NCBI GenBank assembly: GCA_009783565.1
Contig: WRDF01000001.1
Coordinates: 248,001-312,000, forward strand
Origin: Rikenellaceae bacterium
Lineage (GTDB): Bacteria > Bacteroidota > Bacteroidia > Bacteroidales > Rikenellaceae
Length of the DNA: 64,000 nt
Direction of reading: 5' to 3'
Shown here one piece after another: positions 43,404-52,166 of the stretch (the first letter of the stretch is position 1; every line of letters begins with the position of its first letter). The notes under the pieces were generated by a model that saw only the letters and a program-made list of their open reading frames with translations, was not told the DNA's origin and made no database searches. A program made the translations under genes and the position numbers.

Positions 43404-44654
43404 ATGAGCAGATTAAGAAAGCTGGTCGACAGGTTTAAGCCGCACTTCGAGAAGGGCGGGCGTTTCGGGATCTTCCGCTCGACGTTCGATGCGTTCGAAA
43501 CGTTCCTGTTCGTGCCGAATAAGGTGACAACCAAAGGGGCGCACATTCGCGATGCACACGATACCAAGCGCATGATGAGCATGGTGGTGCTGGCGTTGAT
43601 GCCTGCACTGCTGTTCGGGTTCTACAACACGGGGCTGCAACACTACCGTGCGTTCGGCGTTACGGAGGCGACGGCGTTAGACTGGACGGGCATCTGGATG
43701 TGTCTTAAATTCGGATTCCTGAAAATCCTGCCTGTTATCGTCGTATCGTATGGCGTGGGCCTGGCCATCGAGTTCGTCTCGGCACAGTTGCGCGGACACG
43801 AAGTGAACGAGGGTTTTCTGGTGACGGGAATGCTGATACCGATGATCCTGCCGCCGAACGTGCCGCTGTGGATCGTGGCGCTTGCGACGGCATTCGGGGT
43901 GATATTCGGCAAGGAGATCTTTGGCGGCACGGGGATGAATATTTTCAACCCTGCGCTGTTGGCGCGCGCGTTCGTATTTTTCAGTTATACGTCATATATG
44001 TCGGGCGACCGCGCGAACGTTGCGGGACTGATGCGTGCGGACGGCGTGGACGGATTTTCGGGTGCGACGCCGCTTACGAGCATTGCCGACGGGATGGTCG
44101 AAGGCAGCCCGACGCTTGACTTCAACGGCACGGGCGTATGGGACTGGATAGTGGGCACGCATCCGGGAGCACTGGGCGAAACGTCAATGATAGCCATAAT
44201 GATGGGCGCGGCTATTCTGCTCGTGACGGGCGTGGCAAGTTGGCGCATTATGCTGAGCGTCTTTGTCGGCGGATTGGGTATGGGGCTGATCTTCAACCTG
44301 TTGTTCATGCTCACGGGGAGCAATATTTACATGGCGATGCCTGCGTATTATCACCTGCTGCTGGGCGGTTTTGCGTTCGGGGCGGTATTCATGGCGACCG
44401 ACCCCGTTACGGCGGCGCAAACCGACACGGGCAAATGGATATACGGGCTGGCGATAGGGGTGATGGCCGTGCTGATCCGTGTGGTGAATCCGGGCTATCC
44501 GGAGGGCATCATGCTCGCGATACTCTTTATGAACGCGATGGCCCCGCTGGTGGATCACTACGTGGTGGAGGCGAACGTGCGGCGGAGAAGGCGGCGGCTC
44601 ATAGCAGCTAATATGGCGGCAGGGGCGACCAACATTAAACATGCAGGGCGATGA
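43404..44654 (+). CDS. nqrB: Na+-translocating NADH:quinone reductase subunit B
   Basis: This 416-residue integral membrane subunit has about ten transmembrane helices. The covalent FMN site is the Thr in GFSGATPLTS (Thr222), as in the family motif SGAT. A further conserved segment, FVTGMLIPMILPPNVPLWIVALATAFGVIFGKEIFGGTGMNIFNPALLARAF, is here shortened to key parts: GKEIFGGTGMNIFNPALL. It forms part of the sodium channel and the flavin path to quinone. It overlaps nqrC by 4 nt (ATGA). Confidence 0.97.
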   Translation: MSRLRKLVDRFKPHFEKGGRFGIFRSTFDAFETFLFVPNKVTTKGAHIRDAHDTKRMMSMVVLALMPALLFGFYNTGLQHYRAFGVTEATALDWTGIWMCLKFGFLKILPVIVVSYGVGLAIEFVSAQLRGHEVNEGFLVTGMLIPMILPPNVPLWIVALATAFGVIFGKEIFGGTGMNIFNPALLARAFVFFSYTSYMSGDRANVAGLMRADGVDGFSGATPLTSIADGMVEGSPTLDFNGTGVWDWIVGTHPGALGETSMIAIMMGAAILLVTGVASWRIMLSVFVGGLGMGLIFNLLFMLTGSNIYMAMPAYYHLLLGGFAFGAVFMATDPVTAAQTDTGKWIYGLAIGVMAVLIRVVNPGYPEGIMLAILFMNAMAPLVDHYVVEANVRRRRRRLIAANMAAGATNIKHAGR

Positions 44655-45373
44655 ACCGGAACAGTAATACGTATATCGTGGTCTACGCGACGGCGATGGT
44701 TGTCATCGTGGCGCTCGCGCTGTCGTTCGCGTCGCTCGCGCTTAGAGACCGGCAGCAGGCGAACATCGAGAACGAGATGAAGCGGGCTATTCTGCGAAGC
44801 ATCGGCATAGAGGCACAGGGCGGAATGGCAGCCGTCGATGCACTGTATGCCCGATACATCGTCGGCAGTTTTGCGGTCGATGCGCGCGGCGAGGTGGTTG
44901 AGGGCGCGAACGCTTTCGAATTGCTGGCCAATCTGCGTGCCGTTTACGCTCTGCCACCGGACGAACGCGAGCTGCCGGTTTTCGTAAGCCGCGACGGGCA
45001 GGGTGTGGAACGTTACATTATTCCGCTGTGGGGCAGCGGTCTGTGGGGGCCGATATGGGGCTATCTTGCGTTGGAAAGCGACTGGAAGACCGTCTCAGGA
45101 GCAGTGTTCTACCATCAGGGCGAGACCCCCGGACTGGGCGCAGAGATCGCCGAGTCGTGGTTCGGCGACCGCTTTGCAGGCAAGACGATCTTCCGTGACG
45201 GACAGTTCGTCTCGGTATCGGTCGAAAAGCGACGCGGGACAGAACCGCCCGGACCGCACAGCGTGGACGCGATCACCGGCGGCACGATAACGGCCTTTGC
45301 CGTAGGACGCATGATACGCGAGAGTTTGCAGGGATATTTGCCATTTATCCAATTACAAAAAGAAAATGAATAG
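44651..45373 (+). CDS. nqrC: Na+-translocating NADH:quinone reductase subunit C
   Basis: This 240-residue subunit has one N-terminal membrane helix (TYIVVYATAMVVIVALALSF) and a periplasmic FMN-binding domain. Covalent FMN attaches to the Thr in DAITGGTITA (about residue 212). The GLWGPIWGYLAL and HQGETPGLGAEIAESWF segments are hallmark NqrC. It overlaps nqrB by 4 nt and nqrD by 8 nt, indicating translational coupling. Confidence 0.96.
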   Translation: MNRNSNTYIVVYATAMVVIVALALSFASLALRDRQQANIENEMKRAILRSIGIEAQGGMAAVDALYARYIVGSFAVDARGEVVEGANAFELLANLRAVYALPPDERELPVFVSRDGQGVERYIIPLWGSGLWGPIWGYLALESDWKTVSGAVFYHQGETPGLGAEIAESWFGDRFAGKTIFRDGQFVSVSVEKRRGTEPPGPHSVDAITGGTITAFAVGRMIRESLQGYLPFIQLQKENE

Positions 45374-46010
45374 AGAACGTGAGCCGATATTTTCGGCGAA
45401 AAATATGCGACTGCTGTTAGGCCCGCTCAACCGCGACAACCCCGTCGCGGTGCAGATATTGGGCATCTGCTCGGTGCTGGCGGTGACGGCGAAGCTGAGG
45501 CCGGCATTCGTTATGGCCGTGTCGGTGGTTGCCGTGGCGGCGCTGGCCAGCCTGATAATGTCGGCGCTGCGCAAGACCATCCCCTCGCGCATACGCATCA
45601 TAGTGCAACTTGTGGTGATCGCTTTTCTGGTCATTATCGTAGACCAGATTCTGAAAGCCTATGTCTATGAGGTGAGCAAGCAACTCTCCGTGTTCGTGGG
45701 GCTTATCATCACGAACTGCATTATCATGGGGCGCGTGGAGGCGTTCGCGCTCGGCAACAAGCCATGGCCGTCGCTGCTCGATGGTCTTGGCAACGGACTG
45801 GGCTACGGGGTGATTCTCATCGTGGTAGGCTTCTTTCGCGAGTTGCTTGGCGCGGGCGAGCTATGGGGGCGACAGGTGATTCCCGATTCATTCTATGAGG
45901 CGGGTTATATGAACAACGGCCTGATGCTGCTGCCGCCGATGGCGCTCATTATCGTCGGCGTGATAATCTGGATACAACGGAGTTTTAATAAGGACGTAGT
46001 GGATAAATAA
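45366..46010 (+). CDS. nqrD: Na+-translocating NADH:quinone reductase subunit D
   Basis: This 214-residue integral membrane protein has six helices and the family segments VQILGICSVLAVT and IIVQLVVIAFLVIIVDQILKAY (sodium pathway). GLIITNCIIMGRVEAFALGNKPWPSLLDGLGNGLGYG carries a conserved Cys for the membrane Fe centre, shared with NqrE. It ends just before a 124-nt palindromic element that separates it from nqrE. Confidence 0.96.
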   Translation: MNREREPIFSAKNMRLLLGPLNRDNPVAVQILGICSVLAVTAKLRPAFVMAVSVVAVAALASLIMSALRKTIPSRIRIIVQLVVIAFLVIIVDQILKAYVYEVSKQLSVFVGLIITNCIIMGRVEAFALGNKPWPSLLDGLGNGLGYGVILIVVGFFRELLGAGELWGRQVIPDSFYEAGYMNNGLMLLPPMALIIVGVIIWIQRSFNKDVVDK

Positions 46011-46011
46011 T

Positions 46012-46135
46012 GGCAACTCCTAAAATCCCCAAAATACTGCGTTACGCTCCCTCGCCGACATCCTCATTTACTATCAGTAAACTGCGGTGTCGGCTCGGTT
46101 GCAAGCCTTGTCTTTCGGGTTTTTTAGAAGTTCCC
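46012..46135. repeat. Dispersed palindromic element, copy 2, inside the nqr operon
   Basis: It is related over its whole length to the reverse complement of 28821-28943. Shared blocks include CGTTACGCTCCCTCGCC, TCATTTACTAT, GTAAACT, GGCTC, TGCAAGCCTTGTCTTT and TTTTTAGAAG. It is palindromic itself (centre at about 46075) and fills the gap between nqrD and nqrE. Confidence 0.8.
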
Positions 46136-46148
46136 TGATAAACCTTGT

Positions 46149-46766
46149 ATGGAAAACATTTTCAACATATTCATAAAGTCGATTTTTGTCGACAATATGG
46201 TTTTCGCCTACTTCTTCGGCATGTGCAGCTACATTGCAGTGAGCAAGAGCGTGAAAACCGCGATGGGGCTGGGCGTCACAGTGACCTTCGTGATGGTGAC
46301 GACGGTATCTCTGAACTGGCTGCTGACAAGGTATCTATTGAATCCGGGCGCGCTGGCGTGGATGGGCGGGGAATTTGCGGCTGTGGATCTGAGCTTTCTG
46401 AGCTTCATCGTCTTTATCGCCGTTATGGCGTCGTTTGTCCAGATAGCGGAGATGGCGGTGGAGAAATTCTCGCCTGCACTCTACAATTCGCTGGGCATAT
46501 TCCTGCCGCTGATAGCCGTGCATTGCGCAATTATGGGCGGCTCGCTGTTCATGCAGGAACGCGCTTATGAGAATATCGGCGAGGCGGCGACGTTCGCTTT
46601 CGGTTCGGGCATAGGATGGTGGCTGGCGATCATAATGATGGCAGCGATCAGGGAGAAATTGAAGTATTCGAACATACCGCGCCCACTGCGCGGGGCGGGT
46701 ATCACGTTCATAATCACGGGATTGGCGGGAATGGCATTCATGTCGTTCCTCGGAATTCAAATGTAG
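46149..46766 (+). CDS. nqrE: Na+-translocating NADH:quinone reductase subunit E
   Basis: This 205-residue integral membrane subunit with six helices is homologous to NqrD. It carries the conserved FFGMCSYIAVSKSVKTAMGLG (Cys for the intramembrane iron centre), LGIFLPLIAVHCAIMGGSLFMQER and PRPLRGAGITFIITGLAGMAFMSF. The start at 46149 gives MENIFNIFIKSIFVDNMVFAYF, matching the family. The stop abuts a GCAA-loop repeat hairpin. Confidence 0.97.
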   Translation: MENIFNIFIKSIFVDNMVFAYFFGMCSYIAVSKSVKTAMGLGVTVTFVMVTTVSLNWLLTRYLLNPGALAWMGGEFAAVDLSFLSFIVFIAVMASFVQIAEMAVEKFSPALYNSLGIFLPLIAVHCAIMGGSLFMQERAYENIGEAATFAFGSGIGWWLAIIMMAAIREKLKYSNIPRPLRGAGITFIITGLAGMAFMSFLGIQM

Positions 46767-46794
46767 TGCCTTGCGGCACTCGCATGAATTACTT
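46766..46794 (-). repeat. Dispersed GCAA-loop hairpin repeat, copy 2
   Basis: On the minus strand this reads AGTAATTCATGCGAGTGCC followed by GCAAGGCAC. It is 27 of 29 identical to 4136-4164. The hairpin GTGCC-GCAA-GGCAC lies directly at the nqrE stop; on the plus strand its loop reads TTGC. Confidence 0.6.
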
Positions 46795-46821
46795 TGTTTA
46801 TACAAAAGCAGAAAAATAAGG

Positions 46822-48072
46822 ATGCAAACACTGACGATAATAATTGCAATCGTGGCGTTCACGGTCATTGTGCTGGGATTGGTAGCGTTGTTGCTCTATG
46901 CCAAATCGAAGTTGACGACATCGGGCACGGTCACCATCGACATCAACGGCGGCGAACGCATGGTGGAGGCCGAGGGCGGCAGCACGCTCGTCAGCACGCT
47001 GGCCGACAGCGGCGGAATATACCTGCCTGCGGCATGTGGCGGCAAGGGAGCGTGCGGCTTGTGTAAATGTCAGGTATTCAGCGGCGGGGGCGAAATTCTG
47101 GAAACCGAAAAGCCGTTTTTCTCGCGCAAGGAGCAGATGGATAGCTGGCGCTTGGGGTGTCAGGTCAAGGTGAAGGAGAACATGACGGTCGGCGTGCCGG
47201 AGGAAATTCTCGGCGTTCGGAAATGGGAATGCGAAGTGATTTCTAACCACAATGTGGCGACGTATATCAAAGAATTCGTCGTGCGGCTGCCCGTCGGCGA
47301 GGAGATGGCATTCCGTTCGGGCGGTTATGTACAGATCGACGTGCCGAAGTATGCGGGACTGCGGTTCGACAGTTTCGAAATCGAAGAGGAGTACCGCGAC
47401 GAATGGGACGCGACAAAAATGTGGGGGCTGGTGGCGCGTAACCCAGAACCGACGTTCCGCGCCTATTCGATGGCGAACCATCCGGCGGAAGGGAGCATCG
47501 TGATGCTGAATATCCGGATAGCCACACCACCGTGGGAAAGAACGTCGGGCACGTTCAAACGCGTGAACCCGGGTATCTGCTCGTCGTATATCTTCGGGCT
47601 GACGTCGGGCGACAAGGTTACGATTTCCGGTCCTTACGGCGAATTCTTTCTCCGCGAAACGCCCAGCGAGAAGATGTTTATCGGCGGCGGCGCAGGCATG
47701 GCCCCGATGCGTTCGCACATTTTCCATCTGTTCCACACCGAGCGCACCTCGCTGCCCGTAACATTCTGGTATGGGGCGCGCTCTCTGCGCGAGGTTTTTT
47801 ATCAGGACGAGTTTGAGACGATAGAGCGCGAATTCCCTAATTTCCGGTTCGGCCTCGCCCTATCCGAACCTAAAAAAGAAGACCGGTGGAAAGGCATGAC
47901 CGGGTTTATCCATAACGTGATTTACGAAAATTACCTGAAAGACCATCCCGCGCCTGAGGATATCGAGTACTACCTGTGCGGCCCTCCGATGATGATCGCG
48001 GCGGTTCTCGGAATGCTTGACAATCTCGGTGTGCCGTCCGAAAACATTATGTTCGACGATTTCGGGAATTAA
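46822..48072 (+). CDS. nqrF: Na+-translocating NADH:quinone reductase subunit F
   Basis: This 416-residue NADH-oxidising subunit has an N-terminal membrane helix (residues 3-26) and a 2Fe-2S ferredoxin domain with Cys72, Cys78, Cys81 and Cys113 in C-x5-C-x2-C-x31-C. The FAD site is RAYSMAN. NADH-binding elements are FIGGGAGMAPMRSH, TFWYGARSLREVFYQDEF and the terminal YYLCGPPMMIAAVLGMLDNLGV. The start at 46822 follows AATAAGG; the 17 codons upstream in frame belong to the repeat. It is the last gene of the operon. Confidence 0.97.
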   Translation: MQTLTIIIAIVAFTVIVLGLVALLLYAKSKLTTSGTVTIDINGGERMVEAEGGSTLVSTLADSGGIYLPAACGGKGACGLCKCQVFSGGGEILETEKPFFSRKEQMDSWRLGCQVKVKENMTVGVPEEILGVRKWECEVISNHNVATYIKEFVVRLPVGEEMAFRSGGYVQIDVPKYAGLRFDSFEIEEEYRDEWDATKMWGLVARNPEPTFRAYSMANHPAEGSIVMLNIRIATPPWERTSGTFKRVNPGICSSYIFGLTSGDKVTISGPYGEFFLRETPSEKMFIGGGAGMAPMRSHIFHLFHTERTSLPVTFWYGARSLREVFYQDEFETIEREFPNFRFGLALSEPKKEDRWKGMTGFIHNVIYENYLKDHPAPEDIEYYLCGPPMMIAAVLGMLDNLGVPSENIMFDDFGN

Positions 48073-48086
48073 ATCACCATAGCGAC

Positions 48087-48125
48087 TGTCATTCCGAGCG
48101 CACTGTAAGCGCGCTCGGAATGACA
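48087..48125. terminator. Hairpin ending the nqr operon (GTCATTCCG type)
   Basis: A perfect 15-bp stem TGTCATTCCGAGCGC/GCGCTCGGAATGACA, loop 9 nt, then TTATTAG. It shares its arm with the hairpin in the tatD-like gene. Confidence 0.7.
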
Positions 48126-48143
48126 TTATTAGAAAATTAGATT

Positions 48144-50315
48144 ATGAAATTGAAGAACTTTTTTGTCGGCGTGCTGCTTGTGGCAGGTGTAGCAAGCGTA
48201 AGCACAAATGCAAATGCAAACGACACTTCGCGTTACCGGCTGTGGTACACCGCTCCGGCGACGGAGTGGATGATCGATTATCTGCCGGTCGGAAACGGGA
48301 CGCTGGGCGCTATGGTGAGCGGCGGCGTGGTGCGGGATGAAATACAGTTCAACGAGAAAACGCTGTGGGTGGGTCACACGACCAAGTACGGCTCGTACCA
48401 GAACTTCGGCAGCCTTTTTATCGAGCACATCGGCGTGGACGAGGCGGCGGTGACCAACTACCGACGCGAACTGGACATCTCGCAGGCGGTGGCGCGCACG
48501 AGCTACACGGTCGGCGGCGTGGATTTCGTCAGGGAATATTTCGTCAGTTTTCCCGACAAAGTGTGCGTAATCCGAATGACGGCATCCGAGCCGCACAGCA
48601 TAAATATAAAGGTTTCATTGGAAGGAGCGCACGAGGAAACGGTCGAAAATCTCGCTTTCAGCGGACGGCTGGATTTGGTGTCATATCGTGCAGCGGCAAA
48701 AGTTTTATCGGATGACGCGGGCGTCATGATCCTGCTGAAAGCCGCGACCGATTACGACCCCAAGAGTCCGACTTTTATATCTGGCAAAGTGGTCTTGGAT
48801 TTTCCCGACAGCTGCTACAATGAGTTACGGCAGAGGCATATAGAAGATCACCGACAGTTATTCGACCGCGTATCGCTGAGGCTCGGCAGTGGTACGGAGA
48901 ACGACCTGCCGACCGACGCGCTCATCGCCGCGTATAACGACCCCGAAAACCCGCAGGGCAAGCTGTTTCTGGAAGAACTGTTCTTTCAGTACGGCCGTTA
49001 TCTGATGATATCTTCGGCGCGCGGTCTCGACCTGCCATCGAACCTTCAAGGCATCTGGAATCACAGCAATACACCTCCATGGTCGAGCGACATTCACAGC
49101 AATATCAACGTGCAGATGAACTACTGGCCGGCCGAGCCGACGAACCTTTCCGAACTGCACCACACGTTCCTGAATTATATCCACGACCAGGCTATAACAC
49201 ACTCGCAATGGCAGCAGAACGCCCGCAATTCAGGGCAGACGCGGGGTTGGACGCTCTTCACCGAAAACAACATTTTCGGGTGGCACGGGCCGTTCATGCA
49301 CAACTACGTCATCGCCAATGCGTGGTATTGCATGCACCTGTGGCAGCACTACCGCTATACGTTGGATGAGGGTTATCTGCGCCGCACGGCGTTCCCCGCG
49401 ATGAAAAGTTGTGCCGAATATTGGATGGAAAGATTGATCCAAGACCGTGTCGTGCACGACGGCACATGGGTCGCTCCCGATGAGTATTCACCCGAACACG
49501 GCCCCAAGCGCGAGGACGGTGTGGCGCATGCCCAGCAGCTGATATGGGACTTGTTCCGTAACACGCTGCGGGCTGTCGAGGTGCTGGGCGAGGAGGTCGT
49601 CGAACCTGAGTTTCTGGCCGAACTGCGCTCGAAGTTCGAGCATCTCGACTCTGGCGTTGCCGTTGATGCCGACGGCTATCTGCGCGAGTGGAAATACTCA
49701 GAGCGTTCGGCCGGAGAGCCGCGCCACCGTCACCTGTCGCATCTCATCGCACTTTATCCGGGTTCACAGATATCGCCGTTCTCGGATCGCGTGGCATTCG
49801 ACGCGGCAGTGAAGTCGCTCGACGCGCGCGGCGATGAGAGTACGGGTTGGTCGATGGGGTGGAAAATAAATCTCTGGGCACGCGCATTGGACGGCAACCG
49901 CGCCCGCCGCATCTTGGGCAACGCCCTGCGGCCTACGACATACACGGGAGTGAACCAGCATCGCGGCGGCGTGTATGCCAACCTGCTGTCGAGCCACGCA
50001 CCGTTCCAGATCGACGGCAACTTCGGAGCGTGCGCAGGGATAGCCGAGATGCTGTTGCAGAGCCACACGGGGACTCTGCATATTTTGCCCGCGCTGCCCG
50101 ACGCGTGGCCTGAGGGCGCGGTGTATGGTTTGCGTGCGGTTGGCGGCTTCGAGGTAGATATAGAATGGCGCGACGGGCGCGCGACAAGGGTGGTGGTGCG
50201 CTCTCTGGCAGGCGGCCGGTGTCGGCTGTACGTACCCTTACTGCTGCCCCAGATCGTTGAATTTCCCACCGTCGCGGGACAGGAATATGTCTTTGGAAGG
50301 TCAGGCCCGCGATGA
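48144..50315 (+). CDS. Glycoside hydrolase family 95 (alpha-L-fucosidase-type)
   Basis: This 723-residue secreted enzyme (signal peptide [25 protein letters not shown]) has a GH95 N-terminal beta-sandwich ([43 protein letters not shown]). The (alpha/alpha)6 barrel has [38 protein letters not shown] (catalytic Asn pair), [13 protein letters not shown] (acid Glu), [17 protein letters not shown], and [34 protein letters not shown]. Inverting GH95 enzymes remove alpha-1,2-linked fucose or galactose. The N-terminal sandwich seems shortened around residues 150-220 compared with family members of about 780 residues. It is monocistronic after nqrF. Confidence 0.9.
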   Translation: MKLKNFFVGVLLVAGVASVSTNANANDTSRYRLWYTAPATEWMIDYLPVGNGTLGAMVSGGVVRDEIQFNEKTLWVGHTTKYGSYQNFGSLFIEHIGVDEAAVTNYRRELDISQAVARTSYTVGGVDFVREYFVSFPDKVCVIRMTASEPHSINIKVSLEGAHEETVENLAFSGRLDLVSYRAAAKVLSDDAGVMILLKAATDYDPKSPTFISGKVVLDFPDSCYNELRQRHIEDHRQLFDRVSLRLGSGTENDLPTDALIAAYNDPENPQGKLFLEELFFQYGRYLMISSARGLDLPSNLQGIWNHSNTPPWSSDIHSNINVQMNYWPAEPTNLSELHHTFLNYIHDQAITHSQWQQNARNSGQTRGWTLFTENNIFGWHGPFMHNYVIANAWYCMHLWQHYRYTLDEGYLRRTAFPAMKSCAEYWMERLIQDRVVHDGTWVAPDEYSPEHGPKREDGVAHAQQLIWDLFRNTLRAVEVLGEEVVEPEFLAELRSKFEHLDSGVAVDADGYLREWKYSERSAGEPRHRHLSHLIALYPGSQISPFSDRVAFDAAVKSLDARGDESTGWSMGWKINLWARALDGNRARRILGNALRPTTYTGVNQHRGGVYANLLSSHAPFQIDGNFGACAGIAEMLLQSHTGTLHILPALPDAWPEGAVYGLRAVGGFEVDIEWRDGRATRVVVRSLAGGRCRLYVPLLLPQIVEFPTVAGQEYVFGRSGPR

Positions 50316-50392
50316 GATACGGCAGCCGGAATGACGGAATATTCGGCGAATATCCGACATAAGATATTTCTTAATAATCTAACCGTAAATTA

Positions 50393-50488
50393 GAAAGGCT
50401 CTCTATATGAGAGCTTTCTTTATAATCCTCTCTGTTTTATTCGCCGAAACTTTTGTTTGTGCAGCCGTCTTTGGCGGCTGCACAAACA
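50393..50488. terminator. Two hairpins between the GH95 gene and the convergent TlpA-type gene
   Basis: First: GAAAG-G-CTCTC/GAGAG-CTTTC (50393-50415) followed by TTTAT, suited to the GH95 transcript. Second: a perfect 14-bp stem TGTTTGTGCAGCCG/CGGCTGCACAAACA (50454-50467, 50475-50488), which lies 14 nt after the stop of the leftward thioredoxin-like gene. Confidence 0.75.
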
Positions 50489-50501
50489 GAGAGGTCGGAT
50501 A

Positions 50502-52079
50502 TCACTTCCAGTTATATTTCTCCGCCAGTCTTTCGAGTTGTGCGACTATGGTGTTGCCGGTTATGTGATCGGCGATAAGCCTGCCGTCGGTATCCAGCAC
50601 TATCATACGCGGGACGCTCCGCACACCGTATTCACGAGACATGTCGGTGCCGTTCGCCGAAAGATGCAACCAGGGAATGCTCAGATTCTCCACGGCCTTT
50701 TTCCAGTCGTCGTCGTTGCGGTCGATCGTAATGCTTACAAATTTTATCGGATAGTGCTTAAACTGTTCATGCGCCGCAATTACGCGGGGTATCTTCGCTA
50801 TGCACGGCCCGCACCATGATGCCCAAAAATCGATAAGGATAATCGAGTCGCGCAAATTGCTCAGTGCAACAGGATTTCCATCAAGGTCTTTCAATATTAC
50901 ATCGGGCATCTGCATCCCGTAATTCTCACACGGGTATTCGCCGGTAGCCCGTTTTACGAGCGTGGTCGTGTTTTTTTCATAGTCCGGATCTCCGCTCCAT
51001 TCCAGCCAACGATCTACCCAGGGGGCTACGGCCATCAGGTCGGCATATATGATAAGATATTGATTGACAATGTAGCGCGCTATTTGCAGCGCCTGCTCTT
51101 TTGAGTATGCGGCAGCTTTGTCCGCAAGCTCTACAAGAAGTTCCTCCAATGCAGGCTCGGTTTTATTCACATGCCTCACAACCGCCGTGCCGAGAGATGG
51201 CGCTGCAACGGGGAAATCATCCGTAAATTTTCGGGCGCGCGCAACAAATTCATCTCTCTTTCCGGCGTCGGCAAGAAGAGCATCCACAGCCATATGTTCT
51301 TTCAGAGCTTCGGCATAGATATAATCTTTGACGCGAAGTTCTTCAAGGAATGCCGGCACGCGGCGCAAGTGGCCGAGGTATTTTCCGTAAATGAAGAGTT
51401 CCGTTTCCCGCTCGCCGATAATAGCGGCAAAGGCATAGGCATTCTCAACGACAAACCTGAAAGGTATGCTTCCCACATCGGATGGCTGACCTTTTATAAG
51501 ATCGAACACCTCCGCGCTTACCGCATCGCCGCCCTTCATGGCAATCAATGTTTCCAGAGCCTCCATGTTCCTTATTCCGAACGACGATTCGAGTCTGAGA
51601 TAGGCTTTCAGTCTCTCGCTGTCGATCGTCCCGCCCGTGAACTCTCTCCGATATTCGGCTAAGGCATCTGCCTGCGGATGTTTGTAATTCCGTCCCATCC
51701 TGAGAAATGCCTCCATATCCTTGACGCCGACATCCTTGCTCAGAAAATCCCCTTCGGGAGAGAGAAATATATACGCGGGTAGATACGGGATGCCATATCT
51801 ACCGGTCAGTTCCTGCGCTTGTGCAGAGTCGTTCCATAAGCATAGCGAAATAAACCGGGAACTATAGAATTCTCCTGCCTCGGGATTGGAGAGTATATCG
51901 TTTATCATTCTTTCCGAAGGTGCGTTTCTGTGTCCGAGCAAAGTTATGAAAAGCGGCTTGCCCGTCTGTCTCGATCTGGCCATGGCCGTTTCAAAGTCGT
52001 TTTCGAACGCCACTCCCTGCGAATAACAGCAAGGAATCAAAATAAAACCCGCAAGTATCGATAAAAATATTTTTTTCAT
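50502..52079 (-). CDS. Two-domain periplasmic thioredoxin-like (TlpA-type) protein
   Basis: This 525-residue protein has signal peptide MKKIFLSILAGFILIPCCYSQ. An N-terminal thioredoxin-like domain (about 22-140) has GHRNAPSERM where CxxC would be, so it is redox-inactive. A helical middle part follows (about 150-370). The C-terminal TlpA/AhpC-TSA thioredoxin domain (about 390-525) has active FWASWCGPCIAKIP (Cys pair near 422/425) and VRSVPRMIVLD with cis-Pro. It probably reduces disulfides of envelope proteins. It is the last gene of the SusC/SusD locus, behind a hairpin. Such thioredoxins commonly accompany SusC/SusD-PKD loci in Bacteroidota (established pattern); the partner is unknown. Confidence 0.85.
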   Translation of the reverse strand: MKKIFLSILAGFILIPCCYSQGVAFENDFETAMARSRQTGKPLFITLLGHRNAPSERMINDILSNPEAGEFYSSRFISLCLWNDSAQAQELTGRYGIPYLPAYIFLSPEGDFLSKDVGVKDMEAFLRMGRNYKHPQADALAEYRREFTGGTIDSERLKAYLRLESSFGIRNMEALETLIAMKGGDAVSAEVFDLIKGQPSDVGSIPFRFVVENAYAFAAIIGERETELFIYGKYLGHLRRVPAFLEELRVKDYIYAEALKEHMAVDALLADAGKRDEFVARARKFTDDFPVAAPSLGTAVVRHVNKTEPALEELLVELADKAAAYSKEQALQIARYIVNQYLIIYADLMAVAPWVDRWLEWSGDPDYEKNTTTLVKRATGEYPCENYGMQMPDVILKDLDGNPVALSNLRDSIILIDFWASWCGPCIAKIPRVIAAHEQFKHYPIKFVSITIDRNDDDWKKAVENLSIPWLHLSANGTDMSREYGVRSVPRMIVLDTDGRLIADHITGNTIVAQLERLAEKYNWK

Positions 52080-52116
52080 GTTCAGCCGTTGTTACGATTT
52101 AACCGTTTACCTTCGT

Positions 52117-52146
52117 GGTACTCGGCAGGCGAACCTGCCGAGTACC
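52117..52146 (-). promoter_or_regulatory. Perfect 13-bp hairpin between the PKD-like and TlpA-type genes
   Basis: Arms GGTACTCGGCAGG (52117-52129) and CCTGCCGAGTACC (52134-52146), 4-nt loop. There is no T tract on the minus strand, so an attenuator or mRNA-stabilising hairpin is more likely than a terminator. Confidence 0.55.
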
Positions 52147-52166
52147 CCAAATATATAAGGTATTTT

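Noticed and set aside
50454-50488. Attachment site or integration end
   Set aside because: It is a simple perfect hairpin at the end of two convergent genes, with no integrase or second copy.
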